NCBI RefSeq assembly: GCF_026226775.1
Contig: NZ_JAKKOD010000002.1
Coordinates: 134,501 to 198,500 of the forward strand
Direction of reading: 5' to 3'
Length of the DNA stretch: 64,000 bases
Source of the DNA: Avibacterium sp. 21-586
GTDB lineage: Bacteria; Pseudomonadota; Gammaproteobacteria; Enterobacterales; Pasteurellaceae
Shown: positions 38,472-48,346 of the stretch, piece after piece
How the letters are laid out: each line of letters begins with the position of its first letter
Numbering within the stretch: position 1 is the first letter of the stretch
Position numbers and translations under genes: made by a program
Notes under the pieces: model-generated
What the model was told of the DNA's origin: nothing
The model's database searches: none
What the model saw: only the letters and a program-made list of their open reading frames with translations

Positions 38472-39466
38472 TATTTTGTTCCTTGCTGAGATTTAAGTGG
38501 GACATAAATTTTCTCTAACAATTCTTTATATTCTTGCTCTACTTGGCTTTGAATGGTAATGCCGCCACCGCTGTGGAAAGTATAGTTTCCGTTTTGCTGA
38601 GAAATAAAGCGGATGGCTACTGCACTTTCTAGGCTTTCGCCGTTAAAAATACCAAACACGCCGGTGTAATAGCCCCGTGGTCCTAATTCTGCTTGTTGAA
38701 TGGTGGCAACAGTTTTTTCTTTTGGGGCACCGCTGATCGATCCTGCAGGTAAAAGTTGGCTGAGCATTGTGCCGATTTTGGCTTGCCAGTTTTCCTTAAG
38801 ATCGGCGCAAATCTCTGAACTTGTCTGCCATATCGCACCACGTTCGGTGAAAATCTTTTCTAAGTAACGAAAACGCTTTACTTGCACATTTTCCCCTACG
38901 ATAGCCAGATCATTACGCATTAAATCCACAATAGTGTAATGTTCCCGTTGTTCTTTTTCGCAATTGAGTAATTGCTTCTCTGCATCAGGCAAGTTGGCAT
39001 TAATCGTGCCTTTCATTGGGTAAGTGAAAATTTGGTTATGTGCGATTTTCACGAAAGGTTCAGGGGAAAAACAGACAAACTCGTTTTTAAACAAGAGTTT
39101 ATATTTCGCTTGCGTGGCAGAAAAAAGCGTATTGAGATCGTAATTTATTGCAATCGGTGTGGCATAAGTCAGATTAAGTAAATAGGAATTTCCTTGCTGT
39201 AACGCGTTTTGCACAATCTCAAAACCTTGCTGATAAGTGGCAAAAGCAATGGGGAATTTTTCTAGTTTAAAGGGCTGATTTGGGCTGGCTTGTTGTGCCA
39301 TTGAAAGATTATTTTGGCTTGCAAATTCAAACCAAATGCCTTGCTTTGCACATTCTGCAAGGGGGAAAATAATGGGCTTTTGCTGTTCAAAATCAATTAA
39401 AAAGAAAAAGGGCGTGCGCTGCGCACCTAAACGGTTGGCTTGTTGTACAAAGTGATTAAATGGCAT
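38471..39466 (-). CDS. pabB: Aminodeoxychorismate synthase component I
   Basis: A 331-residue chorismate-binding enzyme without the N-terminal half of long PabB proteins. Motifs include LNLTYATPI, FSPEPFVKI, PMKGTIN (K of the active site), EREHYTIVDLMRNDL-like EQREHYTIVDLMRNDLA, and the C-terminal PAGSISGAPKEKT and GYYTGVFG. It aminates chorismate to 4-amino-4-deoxychorismate with ammonia from PabA. It overlaps pabC and diverges from pabA, 58 bp away, so the folate branch is clustered here. Confidence 0.9.
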   Translation of the reverse strand: MPFNHFVQQANRLGAQRTPFFFLIDFEQQKPIIFPLAECAKQGIWFEFASQNNLSMAQQASPNQPFKLEKFPIAFATYQQGFEIVQNALQQGNSYLLNLTYATPIAINYDLNTLFSATQAKYKLLFKNEFVCFSPEPFVKIAHNQIFTYPMKGTINANLPDAEKQLLNCEKEQREHYTIVDLMRNDLAIVGENVQVKRFRYLEKIFTERGAIWQTSSEICADLKENWQAKIGTMLSQLLPAGSISGAPKEKTVATIQQAELGPRGYYTGVFGIFNGESLESAVAIRFISQQNGNYTFHSGGGITIQSQVEQEYKELLEKIYVPLKSQQGTK

Positions 39467-39524
39467 AAGGGCGATGAATCAAGTAAGATAACAAACATTT
39501 TGGTCATTGTAGTGAATCCCTGAG

Positions 39525-40094
39525 ATGAACACAAATTTATTAATTATCAATAATCACGATTCTTTTACCTATAATTTGGTGGATTTAATTCGTCAAATTA
39601 ACGTGCCATTTTCCGTATTGAATGTGGAACAACTAAGCCTTGATGAAGTGGACAATTTCAGCCATATTTTGATTTCCCCCGGCCCTGATGTGCCAAGTGC
39701 TTATCCACAATTATTTGCCATGCTGGAACGCTATCAGCATAGCAAATCAATTTTGGGTGTTTGTCTTGGACATCAAACCCTGTGCCAGTTTTTTGGTGCG
39801 ACTTTGTATAATTTGCCACAAGTGCGACACGGGCAGGCGAAACAAATCAAAGTGCGGTCAAATTCTGCTTTATTTTTAGGATTGCCAGCACAATTTCAAA
39901 TTGGACTTTATCATTCTTGGGCGGTGTCCGCGGAGAATTTTCCATCAGAATTAGAAATTAGTGCTATTTGTGAAGACGATGTGATTATGGCAATGCAACA
40001 TCGCTATTTGCCAATTTATGGCGTGCAATTTCACCCTGAATCCTATATTTCAGAACAGGGTAAAGCATTAATTGCCAACTGGTTGAAAACTTAA
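39525..40094 (+). CDS. pabA: Glutamine amidotransferase, aminodeoxychorismate synthase component II (PabA/TrpG type)
   Basis: A 189-residue class I amidotransferase. NHDSFTYNLVDLIRQ opens the protein; the nucleophile is in GVCLGHQTLCQFFG (Cys about 80), and the His-x-Glu pair is in GVQFHPESYISEQG. It supplies ammonia to PabB, and may serve anthranilate synthase as well. Divergent from pabB-pabC, so the call as PabA rests on this neighbourhood. Confidence 0.9.
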   Translation: MNTNLLIINNHDSFTYNLVDLIRQINVPFSVLNVEQLSLDEVDNFSHILISPGPDVPSAYPQLFAMLERYQHSKSILGVCLGHQTLCQFFGATLYNLPQVRHGQAKQIKVRSNSALFLGLPAQFQIGLYHSWAVSAENFPSELEISAICEDDVIMAMQHRYLPIYGVQFHPESYISEQGKALIANWLKT

Positions 40095-40212
40095 AGCTAT
40101 CAAATATTTAATAATAAATAGTTTTAGACTATCAAATCTATTATTTATATCCATTTTCTTTTTAAGGGATTAATCCTTATGATGTCTATACCAAAAGAGA
40201 GGAGAACATACT

Positions 40213-40692
40213 ATGGCAACAAATATTGGTTTAGACAAAGCAACTTCAGAAAAATTGGCACAAGAACTCAATAACTTACTTGCTACTTATCAAGTTTTTT
40301 ATATGAATGTGCGTGGTTATCATTGGAACATTAAAGGGGTAAATTTCTTTGAATTACACGCAAAATTTGAAGAAATTTATGATGATTTGGTGGTGAAAGT
40401 TGATGAAATCGCAGAGCGTATTTTGACTTTAGGCTACACCCCAAGCAACGCGTTCAGCGAGTATTTAACCAAATCTTTAATCAAAGAACATACAGGCGTG
40501 AGTGCGGCGCAAGACTGTTTAAGTGGCACGTTAAGCGGTTTCAAAACCTTGTTAAAACAGCAGCGTGAAATCTTAGCGTTAGCTGCTGATGCCGATGATG
40601 AAGGCACGGCTTCACAAATGAGCGACTACATCAAAGAGCAAGAAAAATTAGTGTGGATGTTTACTGCCGCTTGTGAAAGCTGTAACAGTTAA
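40213..40692 (+). CDS. dps: Dps-family DNA-binding ferritin-like protein
   Basis: A 159-residue four-helix protein. The ferroxidase ligands are seen in RGYHWNIKGVNFFELHAKFEEIYDDLVVKVDEIAERIL (about residues 35-72), the Dps signature. Dps 12-mers oxidise Fe(II) with H2O2 and protect DNA. GGAG lies before the ATG. An uptake-sequence terminator follows. It is near the OxyR-controlled peroxidase genes but not in an operon with them. Confidence 0.95.
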   Translation: MATNIGLDKATSEKLAQELNNLLATYQVFYMNVRGYHWNIKGVNFFELHAKFEEIYDDLVVKVDEIAERILTLGYTPSNAFSEYLTKSLIKEHTGVSAAQDCLSGTLSGFKTLLKQQREILALAADADDEGTASQMSDYIKEQEKLVWMFTAACESCNS

Positions 40693-40713
40693 TTTTTCTA
40701 ATAAAAAGTTAAC

Positions 40714-40750
40714 AAAAAACCACCGCTCTTTTAAAGTGCGGTGGTTTTTT
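40714..40750. terminator. Terminator after dps
   Basis: CCACCGC (40720-40726) and GCGGTGG (40738-40744), flanked by A- and T-runs, form a bidirectional hairpin between dps and adhE. The right arm overlaps an uptake core (40734-40742). Confidence 0.85.
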
Positions 40751-40811
40751 CATTGATTTTGCGGATCAATGCTGATTAACGCGGAATAGTGCCAATCAGC
40801 CTCATAGCTAA

Positions 40812-43436
40812 TTAATATTGGCTTGGATCATAACCGTAATAAGCATTGGTTAAGATCACTTCCATATCTTCCACTAATGGCAAGCGTGGGTTCGCCGGTG
40901 AGCATTGGTCTTCAAAGGCAAGCAAGGCAATATCACGGCGTGCGTCAAGCCAAGTTTGTTCATCAATGCCTTGTTCTTTGAAGGACATTTGAATTCCCAC
41001 TTTCATCGCTAAATCATAACAAGCTTGTGCGAAAGATTTCACGCCTTCTTCTGGGGTTGCGCAAGGCAAGCCGAGCATACGTGCGATTTCTTGGTATTTC
41101 ACATCCGCTTTGTAATGATTGTATTTTGGCCAAGTTGCCACTTTTTGCGGACGTGTGCCGTTATAACGAATCACGTGCGGCATTAAAATCGCATTGGTGC
41201 GTCCGTGTGGGGTGTGGAAACGACCGCCAATTTTGTGTGCGAGTGAGTGGTTCATTCCTAAGAACGCATTGGCAAATGCCATTCCCGCCATTGTTGATGC
41301 ATTGTGCATTTTTTCGCGCGCTTGCGGATCTTTTTCTTTCACTGAACGCTCAAGATTTTCAAACACTAATTTAATCGCTTGCAAGGCTAAGCCATCGGTG
41401 AAATCGTTGGCAAGTACTGAAACATAGGCTTCGGTGGCGTGTGTAAGTACATCTAAGCCGGTATCTGCGGCAACGTGAGCTGGCACAGTCATTACCAGCG
41501 CCGGATCAACAATGGCAACGGTTGGCGTGAGTGAGTAATCAGCGATTGGATATTTTTTATCCCCTTCGGTGATCACCGCAAATGGCGTAACTTCAGAACC
41601 TGTACCTGAAGTGGTAGGAATACCAATAAAGCGTGCTTTGCGTCCTAATTGTGGGAATTTGAACGCACGTTTACGAATATCCATAAATTTCTGTACGAGA
41701 TCGCGGAAATCCACTTCAGGTTGCTCATAGAATAACCACATTACTTTCGCCGCGTCCATTGATGAGCCACCACCTAGGGCAATAATGGTGTCTGGTTTGT
41801 AGCTACGGATTAGCTCAACCCCACGGCGTACGGTTTCAATGCTTGGATCTGGCTCAACATCGGCGAATAATTGATAGGTAACGTGATTGCCGCGTGCGGT
41901 AATTTGTTTCGCAATTTTTTCTACAAAGCCTAAATCTACCATTGTGCGGTCGGTGATGATCACCACACGTTCCATTCCTTTCATTGATTGTAAATATTGG
42001 ATTGAATCCCGTTCAAAATAGATTTTTGAAGGCACTTTAAACCATTGCATATTATTTCTCCGTCTGCCCACTCGTTTAATATTTAATAAATTCACCGCAC
42101 TGACGTTGTTGCCTACGGAGTTTTTACCGTAAGAACCACAACCAAGGGTTAAAGATGGCAAGAAGGAGTTATAAACGTCCCCGATACCTCCGAAAGTGGA
42201 CGGTGAATTCCAAATCACACGAATGGCTTTTACACGCTCACCAAATTCTTTGGCAAGGGCAGCGTCTTTGGTGTGAATGGCTGCAGAATGGCCTAAACCG
42301 TTAAATTCCACCATTTGCTCGGCAAGTTTCACCCCTTCTTCACGGGAATGGGATTTAAGCAAGGCTAGCACTGGGGAAAGTTTTTCACGGGTGAGTGGTT
42401 CTTTTGGCCCAACTTCTTTACATTCAGCTAAAAGAATATTGGTTTTTTCTGGCACGTCAAAACCTGCTTGTTGTGCGATCCAATGGGCGGGTTTACCCAC
42501 TACGTTGGCGTTTAATTTTGCCCCTGCACAATTTGCACTGTTCGCTTTCGCGCCGAACATAAATGCTTCCAACATCGCTTTTTCTTTTTTATTTACTAGG
42601 TAAACGCCGTAAGATTTCATTTCTTTAATGAAATCGTCATAGATTTCTGCATCAACAATCGCCGCTTGTTCAGAAGCACAAATCATTCCGTTATCAAAGG
42701 CTTTGGACATTACAATATCGTGTACCGCTTGTTGAAGATCAGCGCTTTTTTCGACATAAGCTGGCACATTTCCTGCCCCTACACCTAAAGCAGGTTTACC
42801 GCAAGAATAAGCCGCCTCAACCATTGCGTTACCGCCTGTGGCTAAAATGGTTGCGATACCAGGGTGTTTCATTAAGGCAGCTGTGCCTTCCATTGATGGC
42901 GTTTCAATCCATTGAATACAATGTTTTGGTGCACCCGCTGCCACTGCGGCATCATAAACAATACGTGCCGCGTGAGCGGAAGATTGTTGCGCAGAAGGGT
43001 GGAAAGCAAAAATAATTGGGTTACGGGTTTTAAGGGCGATAAGGGCTTTGAAGATGGTGGTGGAGGTTGGGTTAGTGGTCGGTGTGATACCACAAATCAC
43101 CCCGACTGGGTCGGCAATTTCAGTAATGCCTGTGACATCATCTTCACTAATCACCCCAACGGTTTTTAGATTTCGCATATTATTCACCACATATTCGCAG
43201 GCAAATAAATTTTTCGTTGCTTTATCTTCAAACACGCCGCGTCCAGTTTCTTCATAGGCATGCATTGCTAGCACACCGTGCTGATCGAGCGCCGCCACCG
43301 AGGCTTTCGCCACAATGTAATCAACCTGTTGTTGATTAAGTTGGCGGAATTCTTCTAAGGCAACCAAGCCTTTTTCCACCAAGGCGTTCACTTCTGCTTG
43401 AGCTGGGCTAATTGTGTTTTCAACCACGTTACTCAT
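40812..43436 (-). CDS. adhE: Bifunctional acetaldehyde-CoA/alcohol dehydrogenase
   Basis: An 874-residue fusion. The N-terminal aldehyde dehydrogenase (about 1-440) has GVICGITPTTNPTST and the catalytic Cys in NGMICASEQAAIVD. The C-terminal iron-dependent alcohol dehydrogenase (about 450-874) has ALGGGSSMDAAKVMWLFYE, IPTTSGTGSEVTPFAV and the iron ligands GMNHSLAHKIGGRFHTPHGRTNA. It reduces acetyl-CoA to ethanol, regenerating NAD+ in fermentation, and forms spirosomes in E. coli. Length matches E. coli AdhE (891). An FNR-like box lies 105 bp upstream. Confidence 0.97.
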   Translation of the reverse strand: MSNVVENTISPAQAEVNALVEKGLVALEEFRQLNQQQVDYIVAKASVAALDQHGVLAMHAYEETGRGVFEDKATKNLFACEYVVNNMRNLKTVGVISEDDVTGITEIADPVGVICGITPTTNPTSTTIFKALIALKTRNPIIFAFHPSAQQSSAHAARIVYDAAVAAGAPKHCIQWIETPSMEGTAALMKHPGIATILATGGNAMVEAAYSCGKPALGVGAGNVPAYVEKSADLQQAVHDIVMSKAFDNGMICASEQAAIVDAEIYDDFIKEMKSYGVYLVNKKEKAMLEAFMFGAKANSANCAGAKLNANVVGKPAHWIAQQAGFDVPEKTNILLAECKEVGPKEPLTREKLSPVLALLKSHSREEGVKLAEQMVEFNGLGHSAAIHTKDAALAKEFGERVKAIRVIWNSPSTFGGIGDVYNSFLPSLTLGCGSYGKNSVGNNVSAVNLLNIKRVGRRRNNMQWFKVPSKIYFERDSIQYLQSMKGMERVVIITDRTMVDLGFVEKIAKQITARGNHVTYQLFADVEPDPSIETVRRGVELIRSYKPDTIIALGGGSSMDAAKVMWLFYEQPEVDFRDLVQKFMDIRKRAFKFPQLGRKARFIGIPTTSGTGSEVTPFAVITEGDKKYPIADYSLTPTVAIVDPALVMTVPAHVAADTGLDVLTHATEAYVSVLANDFTDGLALQAIKLVFENLERSVKEKDPQAREKMHNASTMAGMAFANAFLGMNHSLAHKIGGRFHTPHGRTNAILMPHVIRYNGTRPQKVATWPKYNHYKADVKYQEIARMLGLPCATPEEGVKSFAQACYDLAMKVGIQMSFKEQGIDEQTWLDARRDIALLAFEDQCSPANPRLPLVEDMEVILTNAYYGYDPSQY

Positions 43437-43540
43437 AATGATTTCTCCTAAAGTTTATAAATTGATAATTTTGTAATATGAAAATTATACCTATTTGGAG
43501 TACGTGAGGCTGAAACAATTTTGCATTAAAAAACTAAACG

Positions 43541-43554
43541 CTGATCTAGATCAA
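43541..43554 (-). promoter_or_regulatory. FNR-like box upstream of adhE
   Basis: On the minus strand TTGAT-CTAG-ATCAG matches TTGAT-N4-ATCAA at nine of ten positions, 105 bp before the adhE start. Anaerobic induction of adhE by FNR is expected from other bacteria. Confidence 0.6.
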
Positions 43555-43689
43555 AGTTTATAAAATTCTTATTTTACAATTACTTAACCTTAATTTAACA
43601 ACTTTTTAAGAGAGAAATGTCCTAGTGCAAGAAGCGTATTTCTGTGAAATGTTTAAGTGTATTTTAATACCTATTGAAATAGCGAAAAA

Positions 43690-44310
43690 CTACCGTTCCC
43701 TATGCTCTTTAAATGCCACGTTAGAGGCACCTTTAGCTAACATTCTAAGTTGTAGAATTACCCGATCTTTAAGTTGGTCGCGCTCCTCTTTTGTCATGTC
43801 TAAGGCATTTGCGCCAGCGGCAAAAACGAGGGTTGCAATTCCTTCAGCTTGTACATAAGCAATATGGCGTGGATAATTATTTTTATCAGCAATATACTCA
43901 GTTAATTCATCAATAAAATGTTTAATCTCACGAGCTGTAGCCGTGCGGAATGCGTAGGATGTACCTGAGCTTTCACGTAGTAATAGTCGAAATACATTTG
44001 GGCTATGGGTAATAAATTCAAAGAATGTATTGATTGATATGACAATTACGCTACCACCATTTTCAAGGCGTTTACGGGCTTGGCGCATTAGTTGACGTAG
44101 CATTAACCCAGCCTCATCAACCATTTCTAGACCTAGTTCATCCATGTCTCGAAAGTGGCGATAAAACGATGTTGGTGCAATGCCCGCTTCTCTTGATACT
44201 TCTCTTAAGCTTAGATTGGAAAAACTTTTTTCTGCACTCAGTTGATTAAAGGCCGCATTAATTAAGGCTCGTCTTGTTTTCTCTTTTTGAATTGCTCGAA
44301 TGCCTGCCAT
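43690..44310 (-). CDS. fabR: TetR-family repressor FabR
   Basis: A 206-residue TetR regulator. The N-terminal HTH ([21 protein letters not shown], about residues 33-53) and [19 protein letters not shown] are nearly identical to E. coli FabR, which represses fabA and fabB when unsaturated thioesters are abundant. It follows oxyR in the same direction by 13 bp and may share its transcript. GGAG precedes the ATG, and adhE lies downstream in the same direction. Confidence 0.93.
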   Translation of the reverse strand: MAGIRAIQKEKTRRALINAAFNQLSAEKSFSNLSLREVSREAGIAPTSFYRHFRDMDELGLEMVDEAGLMLRQLMRQARKRLENGGSVIVISINTFFEFITHSPNVFRLLLRESSGTSYAFRTATAREIKHFIDELTEYIADKNNYPRHIAYVQAEGIATLVFAAGANALDMTKEERDQLKDRVILQLRMLAKGASNVAFKEHRER

Positions 44311-44323
44311 GTTATCTCCGGTT

Positions 44324-45217
44324 TTACTGAAGGATTGCTGTTATAATATGACTAATTTTGCTTGCAATACGTTCGTAACGCATTTTCAATGGTGAACCAG
44401 GTCGATAAGCCAAGGTAATAGAACGAGAAGGTTCTGGTTCACAAGGTAAATATTTGACTCCAGTTCGATTCCCTTCATTACGTACGGCTAATTCTGGCAT
44501 TAAGGTCATTCCTGCATTTGCTGAAACCATATTGCGTAATGTTTCAAGGCTAGTAGCTTGAAAATGCGTATTTTCTTTTGCGCCAGCGGTAAAGCAATAG
44601 CCTAGAGCTTGATTGCGTAAGCAGTGACCATCATCTAACATTAACATTTCACAACCTTTGAGCTTTTCCATTTGCATATGTTTCCATTTAGCCCAAGGGT
44701 GCTCTTCAGAAATAGCAAGTAACATTTTTTCTTTAAAAAGTGGTACTTCAATAAATGCTTCTGTTTCGGGAACGCTAGCAAGAATAGCACAATCTAAACG
44801 ACCATTTTCTAGTTGTTCTAAAAGTTGGTGAGTTTGCGCTTCATATAAAAATAGCTCTAAATCGGGAAAGGCTTGTTTTAACGCAGGCATAATATAAGGC
44901 AGTAGGTAAGGCCCGAGAGTTGGGATGATTCCAATATGCAATGGGCCGGTCATTTCTTTACCTTGATTGCTTGCCATTTCTTTGAGTATTTTTACTTCCC
45001 TTAGTATGGTACGAGCTTGTTCTACAAGACCTAGTCCCGATTGAGTAAAAAGAACTTTGCGGCTAGTTCGTTCTAATAAAATAATGCCCAGTTCATCTTC
45101 CAACTTGCGGATTTGCCCACTTAGGGTTGGTTGGCTAACGTGGCAGGCATCTGCGGCTCGGCGAAAATGTTTGTGTTCGGCGAGCGCCACTAAGTATTCT
45201 AAATCACGGATATTCAT
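44324..45217 (-). CDS. oxyR: Hydrogen peroxide-sensing regulator OxyR
   Basis: A 297-residue LysR regulator. Start at the ATG at 45217, with AGAGGAAACG upstream; this numbering puts the redox cysteines exactly at C199 and C208, as in E. coli. The N-terminal HTH is [23 protein letters not shown]. Peroxide forms the C199-C208 disulfide and switches the tetramer to activation. It is divergent from prx-grx, its expected target, and fabR follows by 13 bp. Confidence 0.96.
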   Translation of the reverse strand: MNIRDLEYLVALAEHKHFRRAADACHVSQPTLSGQIRKLEDELGIILLERTSRKVLFTQSGLGLVEQARTILREVKILKEMASNQGKEMTGPLHIGIIPTLGPYLLPYIMPALKQAFPDLELFLYEAQTHQLLEQLENGRLDCAILASVPETEAFIEVPLFKEKMLLAISEEHPWAKWKHMQMEKLKGCEMLMLDDGHCLRNQALGYCFTAGAKENTHFQATSLETLRNMVSANAGMTLMPELAVRNEGNRTGVKYLPCEPEPSRSITLAYRPGSPLKMRYERIASKISHIITAILQ

Positions 45218-45276
45218 CGTTTCCTCTGCTTTCCTCATCATAGAAAGGAGCAATTAAAAGAATAGGTATTAATCGT

Positions 45277-45306
45277 TTGTAACTATATCACGATTTTCAC
45301 TATAAT
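45277..45306 (+). promoter_or_regulatory. Likely promoter of prx-grx in the oxyR divergent gap
   Basis: TTGTAA (45277-45282), an 18-bp spacer and TATAAT (45301-45306). The OxyR binding region would overlap or lie just upstream (ATAG at about 45262). The 140-bp gap also carries the oxyR promoter. Confidence 0.6.
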
Positions 45307-45356
45307 TCACCCCGTCAATAAGAAATCATTATTTTAATCGTAATAGGAGAAAGATT

Positions 45357-46088
45357 ATGACAGCAACAATGGAAGGAAAAAAAGTTCCTCAAGTAACATT
45401 CCATACTCGTCAAGGCGATCAATGGGTTGATGTAACCACTTCAGATTTATTTGATAACAAAACGGTCGTGTTATTTTCATTACCCGGTGCGTTTACCCCA
45501 ACTTGTTCATCAACACACTTACCACGTTATAACGAATTAGCGTGTGAATTCAAAGCCTTAGGTGTGGACGATATTATTTGTTTATCTGTAAATGACACTT
45601 TCGTAATGAACGCGTGGAAAGCGGATCAAGAAGCAGAAAACATCACTGTAATCCCAGATGGTAACGGTGAATTCACTGATGGTATGGGTATGCTTGTTGA
45701 TAAAGATGACCTTGGCTTTGGTAAACGTTCTTGGCGTTATTCAATGCTTGTGCGCAACGGCGTGGTGGAAAAAATGTTCATCGAGCCAAATGAGCCGGGT
45801 GATCCGTTCAAAGTGTCTGATGCAGATACAATGATCAAATACTTAAAACCTGATTGGCAAGCAAAACCTTCAGTGTCTATCTTCACTAAACCGGGCTGCC
45901 CATTCTGTGCGAAAGCAAAAGGTTTGTTAAAAGAGAAAGGTTACACCTTTGAAGAAATCGTATTAGGCCGCGATGCAAGCACCATCTCTGTGCGTGCGAT
46001 TACGGGTAAAACCAGCGTGCCACAAGTATTCATCGGTGGGGAGTACATTGGTGGAAGCGATGATTTAGAAAAATACTTCGCGAACTAA
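45357..46088 (+). CDS. Peroxiredoxin-glutaredoxin hybrid (Prx5-Grx)
   Basis: A 243-residue fusion. The N-terminal Prx5 domain (1-~165) has [15 protein letters not shown] with peroxidatic Cys50. The C-terminal glutaredoxin (~170-243) has [10 protein letters not shown] with Cys181 and Cys184, and [22 protein letters not shown]. It reduces H2O2 and alkyl hydroperoxides using glutathione, with its own glutaredoxin recycling it. This hybrid beside oxyR is known from Haemophilus influenzae. AGGAG precedes the ATG. Confidence 0.96.
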   Translation: MTATMEGKKVPQVTFHTRQGDQWVDVTTSDLFDNKTVVLFSLPGAFTPTCSSTHLPRYNELACEFKALGVDDIICLSVNDTFVMNAWKADQEAENITVIPDGNGEFTDGMGMLVDKDDLGFGKRSWRYSMLVRNGVVEKMFIEPNEPGDPFKVSDADTMIKYLKPDWQAKPSVSIFTKPGCPFCAKAKGLLKEKGYTFEEIVLGRDASTISVRAITGKTSVPQVFIGGEYIGGSDDLEKYFAN

Positions 46089-46138
46089 TAAACCATTGAC
46101 TCCATAGCATAAATTAGAAACTTCTTATAAAAACCTTT

Positions 46139-46165
46139 GGCTAATTCTTGTGATTAGCCTTTTTT
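46139..46165 (+). terminator. Terminator after prx-grx
   Basis: GGCTAAT (46139-46145) pairs with ATTAGCC (46153-46159), followed by TTTTTT. Confidence 0.88.
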
Positions 46166-46171
46166 ATACCT

Positions 46172-46393
46172 TTAATAGTGCGGCGGTGGGGTTTCTTCTG
46201 CTTGGCTTGCAATATTAGATGGCTGCAAATCTTTTAACTTCGCGGCTAAATGACGCAGCTGTAACTGCATTTTCTCAAGTATAAATTGTTGTTCTACCAA
46301 GGCTTGGTTTAATTCTTCAATGGCGTGTTCCTGAAACGCCACTTTTGTTTCTAATTCGGCAATTTGTTTTGCTTGCTCAAGTTGAATTTGCAT
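46172..46393 (-). CDS. slyX: SlyX family protein
   Basis: A 73-residue protein that is mainly a coiled coil ([26 protein letters not shown]) with a C-terminal tail ending PPPHY, as in E. coli SlyX. The function is unknown. It is divergent from fkpA, as in E. coli. The dispersed repeat lies upstream of it. Confidence 0.9.
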   Translation of the reverse strand: MQIQLEQAKQIAELETKVAFQEHAIEELNQALVEQQFILEKMQLQLRHLAAKLKDLQPSNIASQAEETPPPHY

Positions 46394-46424
46394 AAATAAT
46401 CCTTCGTGTTATGTTTAAAATGTA

Positions 46425-46451
46425 TAATGAATTATCAACAGACCCATAAAT
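46425..46451 (-). repeat. Dispersed short repeat, copy 2
   Basis: On the minus strand this reads GGGTCTGTTGATAATTCATT and continues to ATACATTT, matching the segment at about 2888-2914 (GGGCCTGTTGATAATTCATT) at nearly every base. A degenerate third copy is near 29346 (CTATTGATAATTTT). It lies in the slyX/fkpA gap, and may be a remnant of a small mobile element. Confidence 0.5.
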
Positions 46452-46522
46452 AATGGTTGTTAAATTGCTCAATACAATTTAACCTATCAAACATTCTGAC
46501 TCATTATAAAGGATGATAAACA

Positions 46523-47227
46523 ATGTTAAAAATTCAAAAATTCTCTCTTATCACACTTGCATTAAGTGCGGTGGTTTCTGGCTCAGTTTTTGCCGATCAA
46601 GCAACGGACAAAAAATTCAATGATGAAGCCTCTTATGTGGTGGGTTATGCTACAGGAAAACAATTCCTTGAAACCTTAATCAACGATCAAAAAGATGTGA
46701 TCAGCTATGACAAAGTCCGCGTATTACAAGGCGTGAAAGATGCGTTAGACGGTAAAGCTGATTTAACTGATCAACAAATCCAAGAAAAATTAAAAATGAT
46801 TGGCGACAAAGTGTATGAAGCACGCCAAGCGAAAGTTCAAGCCGAAAATGAAAAATTTACCGCTGACTTTATGAAAAAAGATGGTGCGAAAAAAACTGCT
46901 TCAGGCTTAATGTATCGTATTGAAAAAGCTGGTGAAGGGGCGGCGCTCAAACCTGATGATATGGTAAAAGTGCATTACACAGGAAAATTAGCCGATGGCA
47001 CTGTGTTTGACAGTTCCGTAGAACGTGGTCAGCCAGCAGAATTCAAATTAAATCAAGTCATTAAAGGCTGGACAGAAGGGCTTCAGTTAGTGAAAAAAGG
47101 CGGCAAAATTGCCCTGCTTATCCCAGCAGATTTAGCCTACGGAAAACAAGGTTCAGGCCCAATTCCACCTAACTCAACCCTTTATTTTGATGTGGAAGTA
47201 TTAGACGTTACCCCTGAGAAAAAATAA
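46523..47227 (+). CDS. fkpA: FKBP-type peptidyl-prolyl isomerase FkpA, periplasmic
   Basis: A 234-residue protein with a signal peptide ([20 protein letters not shown], cut after about VFA). The N-terminal helical dimerisation domain (~30-120) has [11 protein letters not shown] and KIMG-like [13 protein letters not shown]. The C-terminal FKBP domain (~130-230) has [42 protein letters not shown] and [16 protein letters not shown]. It assists folding of envelope proteins. An uptake-sequence terminator follows. Confidence 0.93.
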   Translation: MLKIQKFSLITLALSAVVSGSVFADQATDKKFNDEASYVVGYATGKQFLETLINDQKDVISYDKVRVLQGVKDALDGKADLTDQQIQEKLKMIGDKVYEARQAKVQAENEKFTADFMKKDGAKKTASGLMYRIEKAGEGAALKPDDMVKVHYTGKLADGTVFDSSVERGQPAEFKLNQVIKGWTEGLQLVKKGGKIALLIPADLAYGKQGSGPIPPNSTLYFDVEVLDVTPEKK

Positions 47228-47235
47228 AAAAAAAC

Positions 47236-47270
47236 ACCGCACTTTGTATCCATTGAAAGAAAAGTGCGGT
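47236..47270. terminator. Paired uptake-sequence terminator after fkpA
   Basis: ACCGCACTT (47236-47244) and AAGTGCGGT (47262-47270) with flanking A- and T-runs. It lies only 31 bp before yheO. Confidence 0.8.
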
Positions 47271-47300
47271 GGATTTTTCCATTATTTTGAGATAAACCCA

Positions 47301-47966
47301 ATGCTAACGGATAGACGCCCTTTTACTGATGAAGATCGTGCGATTTTAAATTCCTATGTGGCGGTGGTGGACGGCGTGAGTGCATTAATCGGCAGTCATT
47401 GCGAAATCGTGCTGCATTCTCTCGAAGATTTTGAACATTCTGCCATTTGCATTGCCAACGGGCATAACACCCACCGCAAAGTAGGATCACCGATCACCGA
47501 TTTTGCCTTAAAATCGCTCAAAACAATGCAAACGGAGAATGTTTCTAAGCCTTACTTTACCCGTGCGAAAGGCACAGCGTTGATGAAATCCGTCACCATC
47601 GCCATTCGCAATCAAGAAAAACGTATTATTGGTTTGCTGTGCATTAATATTAATTTAGATGTGCCGATGACCCAATTTATCCAAGCACTTATGCCGCCTG
47701 CAGAGCAACAGTCAGCTTCTGAAGTGAATTTTGCCAGCTCGGTGGAGGAACTGGTTAGTCAAACCATCGAACAAACCGTAGAAGAGATCACCGCTGATCG
47801 TTTAGTGGCGAACAATAATAAAAATCGCCAAATTGTGCTTTCGCTCTATGAAAAAGGCATTTTTGACATCAAAGATGCCATCAATTTGGTGGCGGAGCGT
47901 TTGGATATTTCACGCCATACGGTGTATTTGTATATTCGCCAAATCAAGCAAGATGAGATGAAATAA
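47301..47966 (+). CDS. yheO: YheO-like transcriptional regulator
   Basis: A 221-residue protein. The N-terminal YheO/PAS-like sensory domain (~1-120) has HCEIVLHSLEDFEHSAICIANGHNTHRKVGSPITDFAL. The C-terminal HTH (~165-221) has LYEKGIFDIKDAINLVAERLDISRHTVYLYIRQ of the DauR type. Start at the ATG at 47301, homologous to E. coli YheO; an upstream ATG at 47244 lies in the terminator. It overlaps tusD by one base and is in the conserved fkpA-slyX-yheO-tusDCB order. Its effector is unknown. Confidence 0.9.
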   Translation: MLTDRRPFTDEDRAILNSYVAVVDGVSALIGSHCEIVLHSLEDFEHSAICIANGHNTHRKVGSPITDFALKSLKTMQTENVSKPYFTRAKGTALMKSVTIAIRNQEKRIIGLLCININLDVPMTQFIQALMPPAEQQSASEVNFASSVEELVSQTIEQTVEEITADRLVANNNKNRQIVLSLYEKGIFDIKDAINLVAERLDISRHTVYLYIRQIKQDEMK

Positions 47967-48346
47967 TGCGCTATGTGATCGCGGTAAAACAGGCTGTTTA
48001 TGGCTCACAAGGGGCATTTTTAGCCTATCAACTTGCTCACGCCTTGCTTGAGAAAGGGCATCAAATCAGTCAAATCTTTTTTATGCAAAATGGCGTAAGT
48101 AACGGCAATGGTTTTGTGTATCCCGCCAATGATGAATTTCATTTACAACAGCATTGGCAAGCCTTGAGTGAGCAGTATCGTATCCCTTTGCATCTTTGCA
48201 TTGCGGCTTCGCAACGCCGTGGTGTGGTGGACGTGTTAAGTAGCAAAGATAAACAGCAAGACAATCTGGCAGAAGGCTTTGTGTTAGCTGGACTAGGTGA
48301 ATTTAGCCAAGCCGTGCTGCAAGCAGATCGAGTGATAACCCTATGA
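47966..48346 (+). CDS. tusD: Sulfurtransferase subunit TusD
   Basis: A 126-residue DsrE-type protein. The sulfur-carrying Cys is expected near 79-80; here LHLCIAASQRRGV contains Cys. It takes persulfide from TusA to TusE in the pathway that thiolates U34 of tRNA (mnm5s2U). Coupled to yheO by TAATG and overlapping tusC by 4 bp. DsrEFH-type motif FFMQNGVSNGN is visible. Confidence 0.93.
   Translation: MRYVIAVKQAVYGSQGAFLAYQLAHALLEKGHQISQIFFMQNGVSNGNGFVYPANDEFHLQQHWQALSEQYRIPLHLCIAASQRRGVVDVLSSKDKQQDNLAEGFVLAGLGEFSQAVLQADRVITL

Noticed and set aside
45262..45300. A classical four-part OxyR site in the oxyR/prx-grx gap
   Set aside because: ATAG and CTAT half-sites are visible but their spacing does not fit the ATAG-N7-CTAT pattern cleanly, so I did not annotate it as a site.
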